From Stenotrophomonas humi (lineage in GTDB: Bacteria > Pseudomonadota > Gammaproteobacteria > Xanthomonadales > Xanthomonadaceae), in contig NZ_LDJI01000028.1 of the NCBI RefSeq assembly GCF_001431415.1, forward strand, positions 1 to 64,000: 64,000 bases of DNA. Reading direction: 5' to 3'. The notes beneath the pieces were generated by a model, which saw only the letters and a list, made by a program, of their open reading frames with translations, had not been told where the DNA came from and ran no database searches. Position numbers and translations under genes: made by a program. Shown piece after piece: positions 45,181-54,720 of the stretch. Numbering within the stretch: the stretch's first letter is position 1; every line of letters starts with the position of its first letter.

Positions 45181-45996
45181 ATGACATCCTTCGTCCTGCA
45201 CGGCTTGAATGCCGACGACTTCGCAGCGTTGTTCCAGTTGGATGATGCCGCGCTTGCCGCGCGCCAGATCAAGCGCGTGGTGGCGCATGAGGCCAAGGCA
45301 TTTCCGTGTCGGGTGAGTCTGCTGGATGCGGCAGTCGGCGAAGAGCTGTTGCTTCTGCCCTATCAACATCAGCCGGCAGATTCGCCGTACCGGGCCAGTG
45401 GTCCGATCTTCGTGCGGCGCGGTGCAGTGGCTGCCGATCTTGCGGTCGATGAAATCCCGATGGCGATGCTTCACCGTCTGATGTCGCTGCGCGCCTATGA
45501 CGCCGCGCATCAGATCATCGATGCGGAGGTGTGTGACGGCACGGCAGTGGCGGTATGGCTGCAGCGTGCTTTCGACGATGAAGCGGTGGCGTATGTGCAT
45601 CTTCATCATGCCCGTTACGGATGTTATTCGTGCCGGGCCAATCGCGTCGGCAAGGCTCAATCCCATGCGCCAGACGCAGACAACCCGCAGTCAGCTGAGC
45701 AGCGGTCAGGTGAATGCGTTGCAATTGATTTCCATCAGGGCGGCCTCATCGATGGGCGCGCATTGTCGGGGTCAATCGGAGGTGCCGAAATGGCCAAGCC
45801 ATTCCCACTCAAACCCAAACACCCCGAACGCATCTGCTGGGGCTGTGATCGCTACTGCGCTACCGATGCACTGGCATGCGGCAATGGTTCCGGGCGCACC
45901 CAGCATCCGGTCGAGACGCAGGGCGAGGACTGGTATGTGGCATGGGGCATCGAACCGGAGCCGGACCGGCCGAGTCACGCCAAGCTCAAACCATAG
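45181..45996 (+). CDS. DUF1203-DUF3079 fused open frame
   Basis: One uninterrupted frame of 271 codons. Residues 1-155 match DUF1203 (FVLHGLNADDFAALFQLDD ... FPCRVSLLDAAVGEELLLLPYQHQPADSPYRASGPIFVR ... VHLHHARYGCYSC); members usually stop soon after this point. About 45 residues of low-similarity linker follow, then residues 204-271 are a whole DUF3079 protein with its CWGCDRYC cysteine motif. The start has a good AAGGAGC ribosome site. The stop expected after DUF1203 is missing, so this is either a true fusion or a lost stop. The internal start of DUF3079 has its own ribosome site and is listed separately. Neither family has a known function. Confidence 0.75.
   Translation: MTSFVLHGLNADDFAALFQLDDAALAARQIKRVVAHEAKAFPCRVSLLDAAVGEELLLLPYQHQPADSPYRASGPIFVRRGAVAADLAVDEIPMAMLHRLMSLRAYDAAHQIIDAEVCDGTAVAVWLQRAFDDEAVAYVHLHHARYGCYSCRANRVGKAQSHAPDADNPQSAEQRSGECVAIDFHQGGLIDGRALSGSIGGAEMAKPFPLKPKHPERICWGCDRYCATDALACGNGSGRTQHPVETQGEDWYVAWGIEPEPDRPSHAKLKP
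45790..45996 (+). CDS. DUF3079 small protein (internal start)
   Basis: A 68-residue protein of the DUF3079 family: MAKPFPLKPKHPERICWGCD, then RYCATDALACGNGSGRTQHPVE. Four cysteines, two of them in C-W-G-C-D-R-Y-C, suggest a metal or disulfide site. Its ATG is preceded by GGAGG at 45779-45783, so it can be made alone, even though it is also in frame with the upstream DUF1203 gene. Both products may exist. Function unknown; the lysine/proline-rich start is common to the family. Confidence 0.7.
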   Translation: MAKPFPLKPKHPERICWGCDRYCATDALACGNGSGRTQHPVETQGEDWYVAWGIEPEPDRPSHAKLKP

Positions 45997-46123
45997 GCAG
46001 GCAACTTATCCCCGCGTGGGCAAGGGAACTGAGCCCCCACGGGGTGGGTGATGCCGAGCCGGGTTCGGCACGACGACGCTGTTTTTCTGAACGCTGGCTG
46101 TCGCGGGCAGGGGAGGGGGCAGG

Positions 46124-46151
46124 CTTGATCGCGGCCAACACGTCCCCATTA
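46124..46151 (+). promoter_or_regulatory. Heat-shock (sigma-32) promoter of hslVU
   Basis: A -35 element CTTGATC (46124-46130) and a -10 element CCCCATTA (46144-46151) are separated by 13 bases. They match the sigma-32 consensus (CTTGAAA and CCCCATNT) at five of seven and seven of eight positions and lie 27 bases before the hslV start. This matches the known heat-shock control of hslVU. Confidence 0.85.
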
Positions 46152-46177
46152 CCGTTGAACAGTATCCCGGAGGCCGT

Positions 46178-46729
46178 ATGGACCCCAGTCAGAACCCGAA
46201 CGTTTTTCATGCCACCACCATCTGCTGCGTGCGTCGCGGCGAACATGTGGCGATTGCCGGTGACGGCCAGGTCACGCTGGGACACACGGTGATGAAGGGC
46301 AACGCACGCAAAGTGCGCCGGCTTGGCCGCGATGGTCAGGTGTTGGCCGGTTTCGCCGGCGCTGCTGCGGACGCCTTCACCCTGTTCGAACTGTTTGAAG
46401 CAAAGCTCGAAAAACATGGTCAGTTGACCCGCGCAGCGGTGGAGCTGGCCAAGGATTGGCGCACCGAGCGCCGTCTCGGCAAGCTCGAAGCGCTGCTGGC
46501 AGTGGCCGACCGTGAAACCTCGCTGATCATCGGTGGTACCGGCGATGTGATCGAGCCGGAGGACGGCATCATCGCCATCGGTTCCGGCGGCTCCTATGCA
46601 CTGAGCGCGGCGCGCGCATTGCTGGCGCACACCGAACTGGATGCCAGGACGGTGGCGATGGAGGCAATCAACATTGCCGGCGGCATCTGCATCTACACCA
46701 ACAAGAATGTGGTGGTGGAAGAACTTTGA
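46178..46729 (+). CDS. hslV: ATP-dependent protease peptidase subunit HslV
   Basis: A 183-residue subunit that forms the double hexameric proteolytic chamber of the HslUV protease. Autocleavage should expose Thr13 in [11 protein letters not shown] as the nucleophile, giving a 12-residue propeptide. Conserved blocks [44 protein letters not shown] and [22 protein letters not shown] are present. A CCGGAGG ribosome site and a sigma-32 promoter precede it. hslU follows after 90 bases; the pair degrades misfolded and regulatory proteins. Confidence 0.97.
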   Translation: MDPSQNPNVFHATTICCVRRGEHVAIAGDGQVTLGHTVMKGNARKVRRLGRDGQVLAGFAGAAADAFTLFELFEAKLEKHGQLTRAAVELAKDWRTERRLGKLEALLAVADRETSLIIGGTGDVIEPEDGIIAIGSGGSYALSAARALLAHTELDARTVAMEAINIAGGICIYTNKNVVVEEL

Positions 46730-46819
46730 GTTGAAGGCAGGGAAGGTCGAGCCCGGCTATTGCCTCCTGCCCGCTGACGCGCCCTCCCGTTCCCCATTCC
46801 CTATTCCGGCTGTCAAAAC

Positions 46820-48193
46820 ATGACTCACAAGATCGAAGTTTCTTCCGCCACCATGACCCCGCGCGAGATCGTGCAGGAGCTGGATCGGCATATCGTCGGC
46901 CAGCACGACGCCAAGCGCGCGGTGGCCATCGCACTGCGCAACCGCTGGCGTCGCATGCAGCTGCCCGGCGAGCTGCGCAACGAAGTGATGCCCAAGAACA
47001 TCCTGATGATCGGGCCGACCGGTGTCGGCAAGACCGAGATCGCGCGTCGCCTGGCCACGCTGGCCAATGCGCCGTTCGTGAAGGTGGAAGCCACGCGCTT
47101 CACCGAGGTCGGCTATGTCGGCAAGGACGTGGAGCAGATCATCCGCGACCTGGCCGATACCGCCGTCAAGCTGTATCGCGAGCAGGCCAAGGTGCGCGTG
47201 CGCACGCAGGCTGAAGAGAAGGCCGAAGACCGCATCCTCGATGCGCTGCTGCCGCGTCGTAGTGCCGGCATCGGTTTTGATGCCGAGGCGGCACGCAATG
47301 AGCCATCGGCCGGCGACAATGAAACCCGCATCAAGTTCCGCCGCATGCTGCGTGCCGGTGAGCTGGATGAGCGTGAGATCGAGCTGGACGTCACTGCCAA
47401 TGTCAGCATGGACATCATGACCCCGCCGGGCATGGAGGAAATGGGCCAGCAGTTGAAGTCGATGTTCGCCAACCTGGGTAGCGCCAAGTCGAACAAGCGC
47501 ACGCTGACGATCAAGGCGGCGCGTCCGCTGCTGATCGAGGAAGAGGCAGGCAAACTGGTCAACGAAGACGACATCCGTACGGCGGCGATCGAGGCCTGCG
47601 AACAGCACGGCATCGTGTTCATCGATGAAATCGACAAGGTCGCCAAGCGCGGTGACAACGTCGGCGGCGGTGATGTGTCGCGCGAAGGCGTGCAGCGCGA
47701 TCTGCTGCCGCTGGTGGAAGGCTCGAATGTGTCGACCAAGTACGGCACTATCAAGACCGACCATATCCTGTTCATTGCTTCGGGCGCGTTCCATCTTGCC
47801 AAGCCAAGCGATCTGATTCCCGAGCTGCAGGGTCGCTTCCCGATCCGTGTGGAACTGGGCGCGCTGACCAAGTCTGATTTCGTGCGCATCCTCACCGAAC
47901 CGAAGGCCGCGCTGACCAAGCAGTACGAAGCACTGCTGGCGACCGAAGGCGTCAAGGTGAGCTTCACGGTTGATGCGGTGGACCGTCTTGCCGAGATCGC
48001 GTTCCAGGTCAACGAGCGTCAGGAGAACATCGGTGCGCGGCGTCTGCACACGGTGCTGGAACGTCTGCTGGATTCGCTCAGCTATGAAGCGCCGGATCGT
48101 GATGGCGAAACCATCACCATCGACAGTGCCTACGTGAACAAGCATCTGGGTGAGTTGGTGCAGGACCCGGATCTGAGCCGTTACATCCTGTAA
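46820..48193 (+). CDS. hslU: ATP-dependent protease ATPase subunit HslU
   Basis: A 457-residue AAA+ unfoldase that feeds HslV. The N-terminal ATPase part has [23 protein letters not shown] and Walker A GPTGVGKT at 65-72; Walker B lies in [11 protein letters not shown]; the I-domain between them is present. The end [21 protein letters not shown] has the conserved C-terminal tail that docks into HslV. The gap to hslV is 90 bases without a clear strong ribosome site for hslU. A UUCG terminator ends the operon. Confidence 0.97.
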   Translation: MTHKIEVSSATMTPREIVQELDRHIVGQHDAKRAVAIALRNRWRRMQLPGELRNEVMPKNILMIGPTGVGKTEIARRLATLANAPFVKVEATRFTEVGYVGKDVEQIIRDLADTAVKLYREQAKVRVRTQAEEKAEDRILDALLPRRSAGIGFDAEAARNEPSAGDNETRIKFRRMLRAGELDEREIELDVTANVSMDIMTPPGMEEMGQQLKSMFANLGSAKSNKRTLTIKAARPLLIEEEAGKLVNEDDIRTAAIEACEQHGIVFIDEIDKVAKRGDNVGGGDVSREGVQRDLLPLVEGSNVSTKYGTIKTDHILFIASGAFHLAKPSDLIPELQGRFPIRVELGALTKSDFVRILTEPKAALTKQYEALLATEGVKVSFTVDAVDRLAEIAFQVNERQENIGARRLHTVLERLLDSLSYEAPDRDGETITIDSAYVNKHLGELVQDPDLSRYIL

Positions 48194-48216
48194 CGGGCGG
48201 TTTTCGCGAGGAAAGG

Positions 48217-48248
48217 AACGGCAGCACTTCGGTGCTGCCGTTTTTTTT
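48217..48248 (+). terminator. Terminator of hslVU
   Basis: Stem ACGGCAGCAC with GTGCTGCCGT, a stable TTCG loop, then eight T. It starts 24 bases after the hslU stop codon. Confidence 0.95.
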
Positions 48249-48260
48249 GCAGGAAGGCGC

Positions 48261-48328
48261 GTAGTGCCGAGCAATGCTCGGCAGAGGCTTTATCAGGCAT
48301 GCCAAAGCGCAGCATGGCTGCGCTCTAC
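48261..48328. repeat. Inverted pair of SMAG-type palindromes
   Basis: Two GTAG-headed palindromes face each other. On the plus strand 48261-48283 reads GTAG, then TGCCGAGC, AAT and GCTCGGCA. On the minus strand 48306-48328 reads GTAG, then AGCGCAGC, CAT and GCTGCGCT. This is the layout of Stenotrophomonas SMAG elements, which often occur as inverted dimers between genes and can fold in RNA. It lies between the hslU terminator and the smeT stop codon and supports the genus call. Confidence 0.85.
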
Positions 48329-48348
48329 CGTGCACGCGGCCAACGAAT

Positions 48349-49020
48349 TCAATCGACTTCGTCGGGATCCGGCAGCGGGGAGGGTGGGTCGCCGGGGCTG
48401 AACACGCCTGGCTTCACGTAATAGAAGAGCAGCGCGTCCATCGCTTCAAGATTGTCGCGCTCCAGGTCGAAACGTTCCGGCTCCATCATCGCGCTGTACA
48501 GCACGCCGGTAACGCCGGCATACAGGATGCGCGCGGCGGTGGCCGCATCGACGTTGTCACGCAGTTGTCCCAATTCCTGTGCACGCTCAAGCGCGCGGCG
48601 GAAGATCGCCAGTTCTTCGTCGAGACTGTCGTGCTGCAACTTCTGCATGGCCAGGCTTTCGGCCGACAGATCGTTGCGCAGCATGATCTCCATCATGTTG
48701 CGCAGGCGCGGTTCGTTGGCCAGCTCACTCACCGAGACCAGCATCGCCGAGCGCAGGTCCAGCACCGGGGTGACGCGGTGGGGCGAGTAGGTGCGGTGCA
48801 GGCGCTTGATGAAGGGGATGCGCTCACGGTGGATGATGGCCTCAAGCACTTCGGTCTTGTTCTTGAAGTGCCAGTACACCGCGCCGCGCGAATACCCGGC
48901 GCGCTCGCCGATGGCCGCCAGCGAGGTGCTCGCCACGCCGGTTTCATGGAAGCACGCCAAGGCCGCATCGAGGATGCCTTCGCGGGTGGCTTGCGCCTCT
49001 TCTTTGGTTTTTCTGGCCAT
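48349..49020 (-). CDS. smeT: TetR-family repressor SmeT
   Basis: A 223-residue repressor. The N-terminal HTH is ILDAALACFHETGVASTSLAAIGERAGYSRGAVYWHFKNK (15-55), followed by a TetR ligand-binding core. It is divergent from smeD across 220 bases that carry a pseudo-palindrome, the known SmeT-smeDEF layout. SmeT represses both its own gene and the pump; mutations in it cause multidrug resistance in S. maltophilia. AcrR is the related enteric name. Start chosen at MARKTKEEAQATREG. Name by synteny and family. Confidence 0.9.
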   Translation of the reverse strand: MARKTKEEAQATREGILDAALACFHETGVASTSLAAIGERAGYSRGAVYWHFKNKTEVLEAIIHRERIPFIKRLHRTYSPHRVTPVLDLRSAMLVSVSELANEPRLRNMMEIMLRNDLSAESLAMQKLQHDSLDEELAIFRRALERAQELGQLRDNVDAATAARILYAGVTGVLYSAMMEPERFDLERDNLEAMDALLFYYVKPGVFSPGDPPSPLPDPDEVD

Positions 49021-49065
49021 TGCGTTGTGCAAATGCTGGATGAACCGGCCCGGAGTGTAGTCGTT

Positions 49066-49089
49066 TACAAACATCCATGCATGTATGTA
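49066..49089. promoter_or_regulatory. Probable SmeT operator
   Basis: A 24-base pseudo-palindrome running from TACAAACAT to ATGTATGTA lies between smeT and smeD, 46 bases before smeT and 151 bases before smeD. Twenty of 24 positions are symmetric. SmeT is known to bind a pseudo-palindrome in this interval, so this is the likely site. Confidence 0.75.
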
Positions 49090-49240
49090 TATTCCCGCAG
49101 CTTGCTTCGCAGGATGCCCGGGCTGTGTTTGTGGTGGCAGCCCCATGGCTCTCCCCGTAACGTATGTGCACAGTCCGTGTGCCGCTGGTGGGGGTTGCCA
49201 GCCACGTTCTGCGAGCGTCACTTCCCTTTCGAGCCTTCCA

Positions 49241-50431
49241 ATGTCCCGAATCAGCAACTGCCGTGTTCTCGCGCTTTCTCTTGCCCTGACCCTCGCGCTC
49301 GCCGCGTGCAAAGGCGGTGGAGAAGCTCCCCCGCAGGGTGGCCCGGGTCAGGTCACTGTGGTCACTTTGAAGGCTGAACCGGTCACGTTGAAGCGTGAGC
49401 TGGCGGGCCGCGCCAACAGCTACCAGGTAGCCGAAGTTCGTCCGCAGGTGAGTGGCATTGTTGCCAAGCGCCTGTTCACTGAAGGCAGTCTGGTGAAGGA
49501 AGGTCAGCCGCTGTACCAGCTGGATGACGCCGCCTACCGCGCCCAGGCCAACAGCGCACGCGCGCAGCTGGCACGCGCCGAAGCCACGGCAAATGCCGCA
49601 CGCCTGGCTGCACGCCGCAGCGAGGCGCTGGTCAAGTCGCAGGTCATCAGCGCGCAGGACAACGAAAACGCACAGGCCACCTGGAAGCAGGCCGAGGCCG
49701 ACGTGCTTGCTGCACGCGCTTCGCTGGATGCGGCCAACGTGACGCTGGGCTATGCCCGCATCACCGCGCCCATCAGTGGCCAGATCGGCAAGTCCTCGGT
49801 CACCCAGGGCGCGCTGGTCAGCGCCGGCCAGGCGGCTGCACTGGCGACGATCAATCAGCTCGATCCGATCTATATCGATGTCACCCAGTCCTCGGCCGAG
49901 CTGCTGCAGCTGCGCCGTGAACTGGCCGAAGGGCGCCTGGAAGGCGCTTCCGAGCTGCCGGTGGACATCGTGCTTGAAGATGGCACCCCCTTTGCCCACA
50001 AGGGCAAGCTGGAGTTCTCCGAAGTCAGTGTCGATCCTTCCACGGGCAGCTATGGCCTGCGCATCCGCGTTGAGAACCCCGAGCAGGTATTGATGCCGGG
50101 CATGTTCGTGCGTGCCGTGCTGGGCAGTGGCGTGCGCCCGAATGCGCTGCTGGTGCCGATGCAGGGCATTGCCCGCGATCCCAAGGGCAGTACCACCGCG
50201 ATGGTGGTCGATGCGGAAGGCAAGGTTGAACAGCGCCCGGTCACCGTCAGCCGCACCATCGGCGACAAGTGGCTGGTCGAAAGCGGTCTGAAGGCCGGTG
50301 ACAAGGTCATCGTCGAAGGGTTGCAGAAGATCGGTCCGGGCATGCCGGTACAAGCCACCGAGAAGGGTGCCGAATCCGCCAAGCCTGCTGCTGCCGCGCC
50401 CGCCGCGGCGGCGCCGGCTGACAAGCAGTAA
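49241..50431 (+). CDS. smeD: RND efflux periplasmic adaptor SmeD
   Basis: A 396-residue membrane-fusion lipoprotein. Lipobox L-A-A-C gives Cys23 as the lipidation site. The HlyD/AcrA layout follows: barrel-sandwich VAEVRPQVSGIVAKRLFTEGSLVKEGQPLYQLDD, helical hairpin (about 90-150), DPIYIDVTQSSAELLQLRREL beta-barrel region and membrane-proximal end. The tail is Ala/Pro-rich. It links SmeE to an outer-membrane channel. The long open frame upstream to 49085 is not used: the first start with the signal peptide is 49241. It lies 12 bases before smeE. Confidence 0.93.
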   Translation: MSRISNCRVLALSLALTLALAACKGGGEAPPQGGPGQVTVVTLKAEPVTLKRELAGRANSYQVAEVRPQVSGIVAKRLFTEGSLVKEGQPLYQLDDAAYRAQANSARAQLARAEATANAARLAARRSEALVKSQVISAQDNENAQATWKQAEADVLAARASLDAANVTLGYARITAPISGQIGKSSVTQGALVSAGQAAALATINQLDPIYIDVTQSSAELLQLRRELAEGRLEGASELPVDIVLEDGTPFAHKGKLEFSEVSVDPSTGSYGLRIRVENPEQVLMPGMFVRAVLGSGVRPNALLVPMQGIARDPKGSTTAMVVDAEGKVEQRPVTVSRTIGDKWLVESGLKAGDKVIVEGLQKIGPGMPVQATEKGAESAKPAAAAPAAAAPADKQ

Positions 50432-50443
50432 GCGGAGAAATAC

Positions 50444-53400
50444 ATGGCTCGCTTCTTTATCGACAGGCCCATCTTCGCGTGGGTCATTGCCATCATCATC
50501 ATGCTGGCCGGCGCGCTGGCGATGCTCAAGTTGCCGATCTCGATGTACCCGGAAGTGGCACCGCCGGCGGTGTCGATCTCGGCGAACTATCCGGGTGCTT
50601 CGGCCAAGGTGGTCGAGGACTCGGTGACGCAGATCATCGAGCAGAACATGAAGGGCCTGGACGGGCTGATGTACTTCTCGTCCAACAGCTCCTCCAACGG
50701 CCAGGCCAGCATCACGCTGACCTTTGAAAGCGGTACCGACTCGGACATCGCGCAGGTGCAGGTGCAGAACAAGCTGCAGCTGGCCATGCCGTTGCTGCCG
50801 CAGGAAGTGCAGCGCCAGGGCATCAACGTCGCCAAGTCCAGTTCCGGCTTCCTCAACGTCATCGGTTTCGTGTCCGAAGACGGCAGCATGGACGAGAACG
50901 ACATCTCCGATTACGTCGGCTCCAACGTCGTTGACCCGCTCAGCCGCGTGCCGGGCGTGGGCAGCATCCAGGTGTTTGGTGGCAAGTACGCCATGCGCAT
51001 CTGGCTGGATCCGAACAAGCTGCAGACCTACAAGGTCTCCGTTGATGAGGTGACCGCATCGGTCAAGGCGCAGAACGCGCAGGTTGCGGTGGGTCAGTTG
51101 GGCGGCGCGCCGGCGGTGAAGGGCCAGCAGCTCAATGCGACCATCAACGCACAGGACCGCCTGCAGACGCCGGAGCAGTTCCGCAACATCGTGCTGCGGA
51201 CCGAAACCGACGGTTCCACGTTGAAGCTGGGCGATGTGGCCCGGGTTGAACTGGGCGCGGAAACCTACGACTTCGTCACCCGCTACAACGGCAAGCCGGC
51301 CTCCGGCCTGGCCGTCACCCTGGCCACCGGCGCCAACGCGCTGGAAACCGCCGAGGGCGTGAGCAAGACCCTGGAAGAGCTGAAGGCGAACTTCCCGCGT
51401 GGCATGAACGCTGTGATTCCGTACGACACCACGCCGTTCGTGAAGGTGTCGATCAAGGGCGTGGTCAAGACGCTGCTTGAGGCCATCGTGCTGGTGTTCG
51501 TGGTGATGTATCTGTTCCTGCAGAACTTCCGCGCCACGCTGATCCCGACCATCGCCGTGCCGGTGGTGTTGCTGGGTACGTTCGGCATCCTTGCGGTGCT
51601 GGGCTTCTCGATCAACATGCTGACCATGTTCGCGATGGTGCTGGCGATCGGCCTGCTGGTGGATGACGCCATCGTGGTGGTGGAGAACGTCGAGCGCATC
51701 ATGTCCGAGGAAGGACTGTCGCCGCTGGAAGCCACGCGTAAATCGATGAGCCAGATCACCGGTGCGCTGGTCGGCATCGGCCTGGTGCTGTCGGCGGTAT
51801 TCGTGCCGATGGCCTTCATGAGTGGCTCCACCGGCGTGATCTACCGGCAGTTCTCGGCGACCATCGTGTCGGCGATGGCATTGTCGGTGCTGGTCGCCAT
51901 CGTGCTGACCCCGGCACTGTGCGCAACCATGCTCAAGCCGCTGAAGAAGGGCGAGCACCACGTCGCGCACAAGGGCCTGTCGGGTCGCTTCTTCAACGCC
52001 TTCAACAACGGTTTTGACCGCACCAGCGGTACCTACCAGCGCGGCGTGCGCGGCATTCTTGCCCGTCCGGGTCGCTTCATGGCGGTGTTCCTGGCGCTGG
52101 CGGTGGTGATGGGCGTGCTGTTCGCGCGGCTGCCCAGTTCGTTCCTGCCCAACGAAGACCAGGGCATCCTGATGGCGCTGGTGCAGGCACCGGTCGGCGC
52201 TACCCAGGAGCGCACGCTGGAGTCGATCTACAAGCTGGAAGATCACTTCCTGAACAACGAGAAGGACGCGGTGGAATCGGTGTTCTCGGTGCAGGGCTTC
52301 AGCTTCTCGGGCATGGGCCAGAACTCGGGCATGGCCTTCGTCAAGCTCAAGGACTGGAGCGAGCGCAGTGCCGATCAGGGCGTGGGCCCGATCACCGGGC
52401 GTGCGATGGCGGCCCTGGGCCAGATCAAGGACGCCTTCATCTTCGCCTTCCCGCCGCCGGCCATGCCGGAGCTGGGTATCGCGTCGGGTTATTCGTTCTT
52501 CCTGAAGGACAACGCCGGGCAGGGCCATGACGCGCTGGTCAATGCGCGCAACCAGCTGTTGGGCATGGCAGGCAAGAGCAGCATGCTGGCCAATGTCCGC
52601 CCGAATGGTCTGGATGACACCCCGCAGCTGCGTCTGGATATCGACGTGGCCAAGGCCGGTGCGCATGGGCTGTCGCTGGATGCGATCAACAACACGCTGG
52701 CCACGGCCTGGGGTTCGAGCTATATCGATGACTTCATCGACCGTGGCCGCGTGAAGCGCGTCTATGTGCAGGCTGATGACGGCTTCCGCATGAATCCGGA
52801 AGACTTCACGCTGTGGACGGTGAAGAACAACGTCGGTGAGATGGTGCCTTTCTCGGCCTTCGCCAGCCAGCGTTGGGACTACGGTTCACCGCGCCTGGAG
52901 CGCTACAACGGCGTGTCGGCACTGGAGATCCAGGGTGAAGCCGCACCGGGCGTGGCCTCGGGTGACGCGATGCTGGAAGTGGAAAAGCTGGCCAAGCAGT
53001 TGCCGGCCGGTTTCAGCATCGAGTGGACGGCCGTGTCCTACCAGGAGCGTGAGGCTGGTTCGCAGACGCCACTGTTGTACACGCTGTCGCTGCTGATCGT
53101 GTTCCTGTGCCTGGCCGCGTTGTACGAAAGCTGGTCGGTGCCGACCTCGGTGCTGATGGTCGCGCCGCTGGGCATCCTCGGTGCGGTGCTGGCCAACACC
53201 ATGCGTGGCATGGAGCGCGACGTCTACTTCCAGGTGGCGATGCTGACCACGGTGGGCCTGACCTCGAAGAACGCGATCCTGATCGTGGAATTCGCCAAGG
53301 AGCACCTGGAGAAGGGGGCGGGTGTGATCGAAGCGACGATGCATGCCGTGCGTGACCGTCTGCGTCCGATCATCATGACCTCGCTGGCGTTCGGCCTGGG

Positions 53401-53587
53401 CGTGCTGCCGCTGGCCATTGCTTCCGGTGCGGGTTCCGGTGCGCAGCGCGCCATCGGTACCGGCGTACTGGGCGGCATGGTGGTCGGCACCTTGCTGGGC
53501 CTGTTCTTCATCCCACTGTTCTTCGTGGTGGTGCAGCGCGTGTTCAACCGCAAGCAGCTGGCCAGGAACGGCGACCTGCCGAAGTAA
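50444..53587 (+). CDS. smeE: RND efflux transporter SmeE
   Basis: A 1047-residue inner-membrane proton/drug antiporter of the HAE1 group, as AcrB. The start [20 protein letters not shown], the proton-relay loop [21 protein letters not shown] (near 400) and the second-half membrane set ([56 protein letters not shown]) are intact. Length and motif spacing are normal. It expels several antibiotic classes, dyes and biocides in the family. A terminator follows after 24 bases, so smeF, the outer-membrane channel usually third in this operon, is absent here. Confidence 0.95.
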   Translation: MARFFIDRPIFAWVIAIIIMLAGALAMLKLPISMYPEVAPPAVSISANYPGASAKVVEDSVTQIIEQNMKGLDGLMYFSSNSSSNGQASITLTFESGTDSDIAQVQVQNKLQLAMPLLPQEVQRQGINVAKSSSGFLNVIGFVSEDGSMDENDISDYVGSNVVDPLSRVPGVGSIQVFGGKYAMRIWLDPNKLQTYKVSVDEVTASVKAQNAQVAVGQLGGAPAVKGQQLNATINAQDRLQTPEQFRNIVLRTETDGSTLKLGDVARVELGAETYDFVTRYNGKPASGLAVTLATGANALETAEGVSKTLEELKANFPRGMNAVIPYDTTPFVKVSIKGVVKTLLEAIVLVFVVMYLFLQNFRATLIPTIAVPVVLLGTFGILAVLGFSINMLTMFAMVLAIGLLVDDAIVVVENVERIMSEEGLSPLEATRKSMSQITGALVGIGLVLSAVFVPMAFMSGSTGVIYRQFSATIVSAMALSVLVAIVLTPALCATMLKPLKKGEHHVAHKGLSGRFFNAFNNGFDRTSGTYQRGVRGILARPGRFMAVFLALAVVMGVLFARLPSSFLPNEDQGILMALVQAPVGATQERTLESIYKLEDHFLNNEKDAVESVFSVQGFSFSGMGQNSGMAFVKLKDWSERSADQGVGPITGRAMAALGQIKDAFIFAFPPPAMPELGIASGYSFFLKDNAGQGHDALVNARNQLLGMAGKSSMLANVRPNGLDDTPQLRLDIDVAKAGAHGLSLDAINNTLATAWGSSYIDDFIDRGRVKRVYVQADDGFRMNPEDFTLWTVKNNVGEMVPFSAFASQRWDYGSPRLERYNGVSALEIQGEAAPGVASGDAMLEVEKLAKQLPAGFSIEWTAVSYQEREAGSQTPLLYTLSLLIVFLCLAALYESWSVPTSVLMVAPLGILGAVLANTMRGMERDVYFQVAMLTTVGLTSKNAILIVEFAKEHLEKGAGVIEATMHAVRDRLRPIIMTSLAFGLGVLPLAIASGAGSGAQRAIGTGVLGGMVVGTLLGLFFIPLFFVVVQRVFNRKQLARNGDLPK

Positions 53588-53608
53588 CGCGCGGCGACAT
53601 GGATACTG

Positions 53609-53641
53609 AAAACGCCGGGCATTGCCCGGCGTTTTTTTTTT
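53609..53641 (+). terminator. Terminator of smeDE
   Basis: Stem AACGCCGGGC with GCCCGGCGTT and an ATT loop, then a run of nine T. It lies 24 bases past the smeE stop codon and shows the operon ends there. Confidence 0.95.
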
Positions 53642-53745
53642 GGTGTTTTTTTTCAGCAGGCGGGAGTAGTGCCGTGCTCCGCCGAAGCTCTAGCGGGAAC
53701 TCCCGTGCCAGGCTTGGCCGGACACTGCGGGCATGGCTGCTGCAA

Positions 53746-53776
53746 CAAAAAACGCCGGGGCGGGCCCCGGCGTTTT
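53746..53776 (-). terminator. Terminator of the small minus-strand gene
   Basis: Stem AACGCCGGGG with CCCCGGCGTT and a CGGG loop. On the minus strand it ends in a run of six T, 26 bases after the stop codon of the 82-residue gene. Confidence 0.9.
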
Positions 53777-53802
53777 CATGGCTGTCATTGACGGCGCGGT
53801 CA

Positions 53803-54051
53803 TCACTCCAGGTCCACCGTTTCCAGCAGCTGTGCCTTTTCAACGGCACCCAGGCGCTGGGCGAACACGGCCAGGCGGTTGCACAGTTCGGCCTGGTGCT
53901 CGGGGAAGGCGCTCACCAGTTCGCGTTGCACCTGTTGGTAAGCATCCCAGAAGGGCGCGGAGCTGCGATAACGGTCGTAGTGCCGCCGCAAGCGGTGGCT
54001 GGCTTCCTGCAGTGACCGCCGACTGCGGTTCTGGATAGGCATGACTTGCAT
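53803..54051 (-). CDS. Small helical hypothetical protein
   Basis: An 82-residue soluble protein with a strong GGAGGTGAAGCG ribosome site before the start at 54051. It is probably helical (SLQEASHRLRRHYDRYRSSAPFWDAYQQVQRELVSAFPEHQAELCNRLAVFAQRLGAVEKAQ) with an acidic end LLETVDLE. It resembles small uncharacterised Xanthomonadaceae proteins. No membrane segment. Monocistronic with its own terminator and convergent with smeE. Function unknown. Confidence 0.75.
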   Translation of the reverse strand: MQVMPIQNRSRRSLQEASHRLRRHYDRYRSSAPFWDAYQQVQRELVSAFPEHQAELCNRLAVFAQRLGAVEKAQLLETVDLE

Positions 54052-54164
54052 CGCTTCACCTCCATGGCAGAGCCCCTGTGCCCCGAGCATAGCCCGACTC
54101 CCTTACGATTTCGTTGCAGATGTCTCATTTTGGAGTGAAACCGGTCAGAGCCGGGTCATCTTTG

Positions 54165-54617
54165 TCACTCGCCGATGTCCTCATTCCAGATGTCAGGGTT
54201 CTCCGCGATGTAGCGGCCCATCATCTCGATGCAGCCGGCGTCGTTCAGGTCGATGACGTTGACCCCGGCCTCGCGCAGCCATTCGATGCCGCCGCCGAAG
54301 CTGACCGACTCGCCCACCACCACCGTGCCGATGTTGAACTGGCGCACCAGTCCGCTGCAGTACCAGCACGGGGCCAGGGTGGTGACCATGATGGTGTTGC
54401 GATAGCCGCGCTGGCGGCCGGCCTTGCGGAACGCGTCTGTCTCGCCGTGGATGGACGGGTCGCCTTCCTGGATGCGGCGGTTGTGGCCGCAGCCGAGCAG
54501 CCGGCCATCGTTGTGGTACAGCGCCGCACCGATCGGAATGCCGCCCTCAGCCAGGCCCTGGCGGGCTTCGGCAACGGCGGTTTCAAGCAGGGCGCGGTAG
54601 TCGGGGGTGGTGATCAT
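54165..54617 (-). CDS. Nucleoside/cytosine deaminase-type zinc enzyme
   Basis: A 150-residue deaminase of the CMP/dCMP superfamily. Zinc ligands are His57 in HGE (catalytic Glu59), and Cys84 and Cys87 in P-C-W-Y-C. GIPIGAALYHNDGRLLGCGHNRR and ETDAFRKAGR recall yeast-type cytosine deaminases rather than tRNA adenosine deaminase. It should convert cytosine or a related base/nucleoside by replacing an amino group with oxygen. The end NPDIWNEDIGE is typical. It is divergent from ubiE across 103 bases. Confidence 0.87.
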   Translation of the reverse strand: MITTPDYRALLETAVAEARQGLAEGGIPIGAALYHNDGRLLGCGHNRRIQEGDPSIHGETDAFRKAGRQRGYRNTIMVTTLAPCWYCSGLVRQFNIGTVVVGESVSFGGGIEWLREAGVNVIDLNDAGCIEMMGRYIAENPDIWNEDIGE

Positions 54618-54720
54618 GCGGAGTCCTCAAGGCGCTGGGCGCGCCGGCAAGGGGCCATGATAGCTGCGGCGTTTGGTCGCACCGACGACGTTGCGCGCCG
54701 TCGGTGCGATAATTGCGGGC

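Noticed and set aside
48944..52666. 1240-codon minus-strand frame over smeD and smeE
   Set aside because: Rich in H, R, Q, D and G as antisense frames are; the plus strand carries intact pump genes and smeT occupies the true minus-strand frame.
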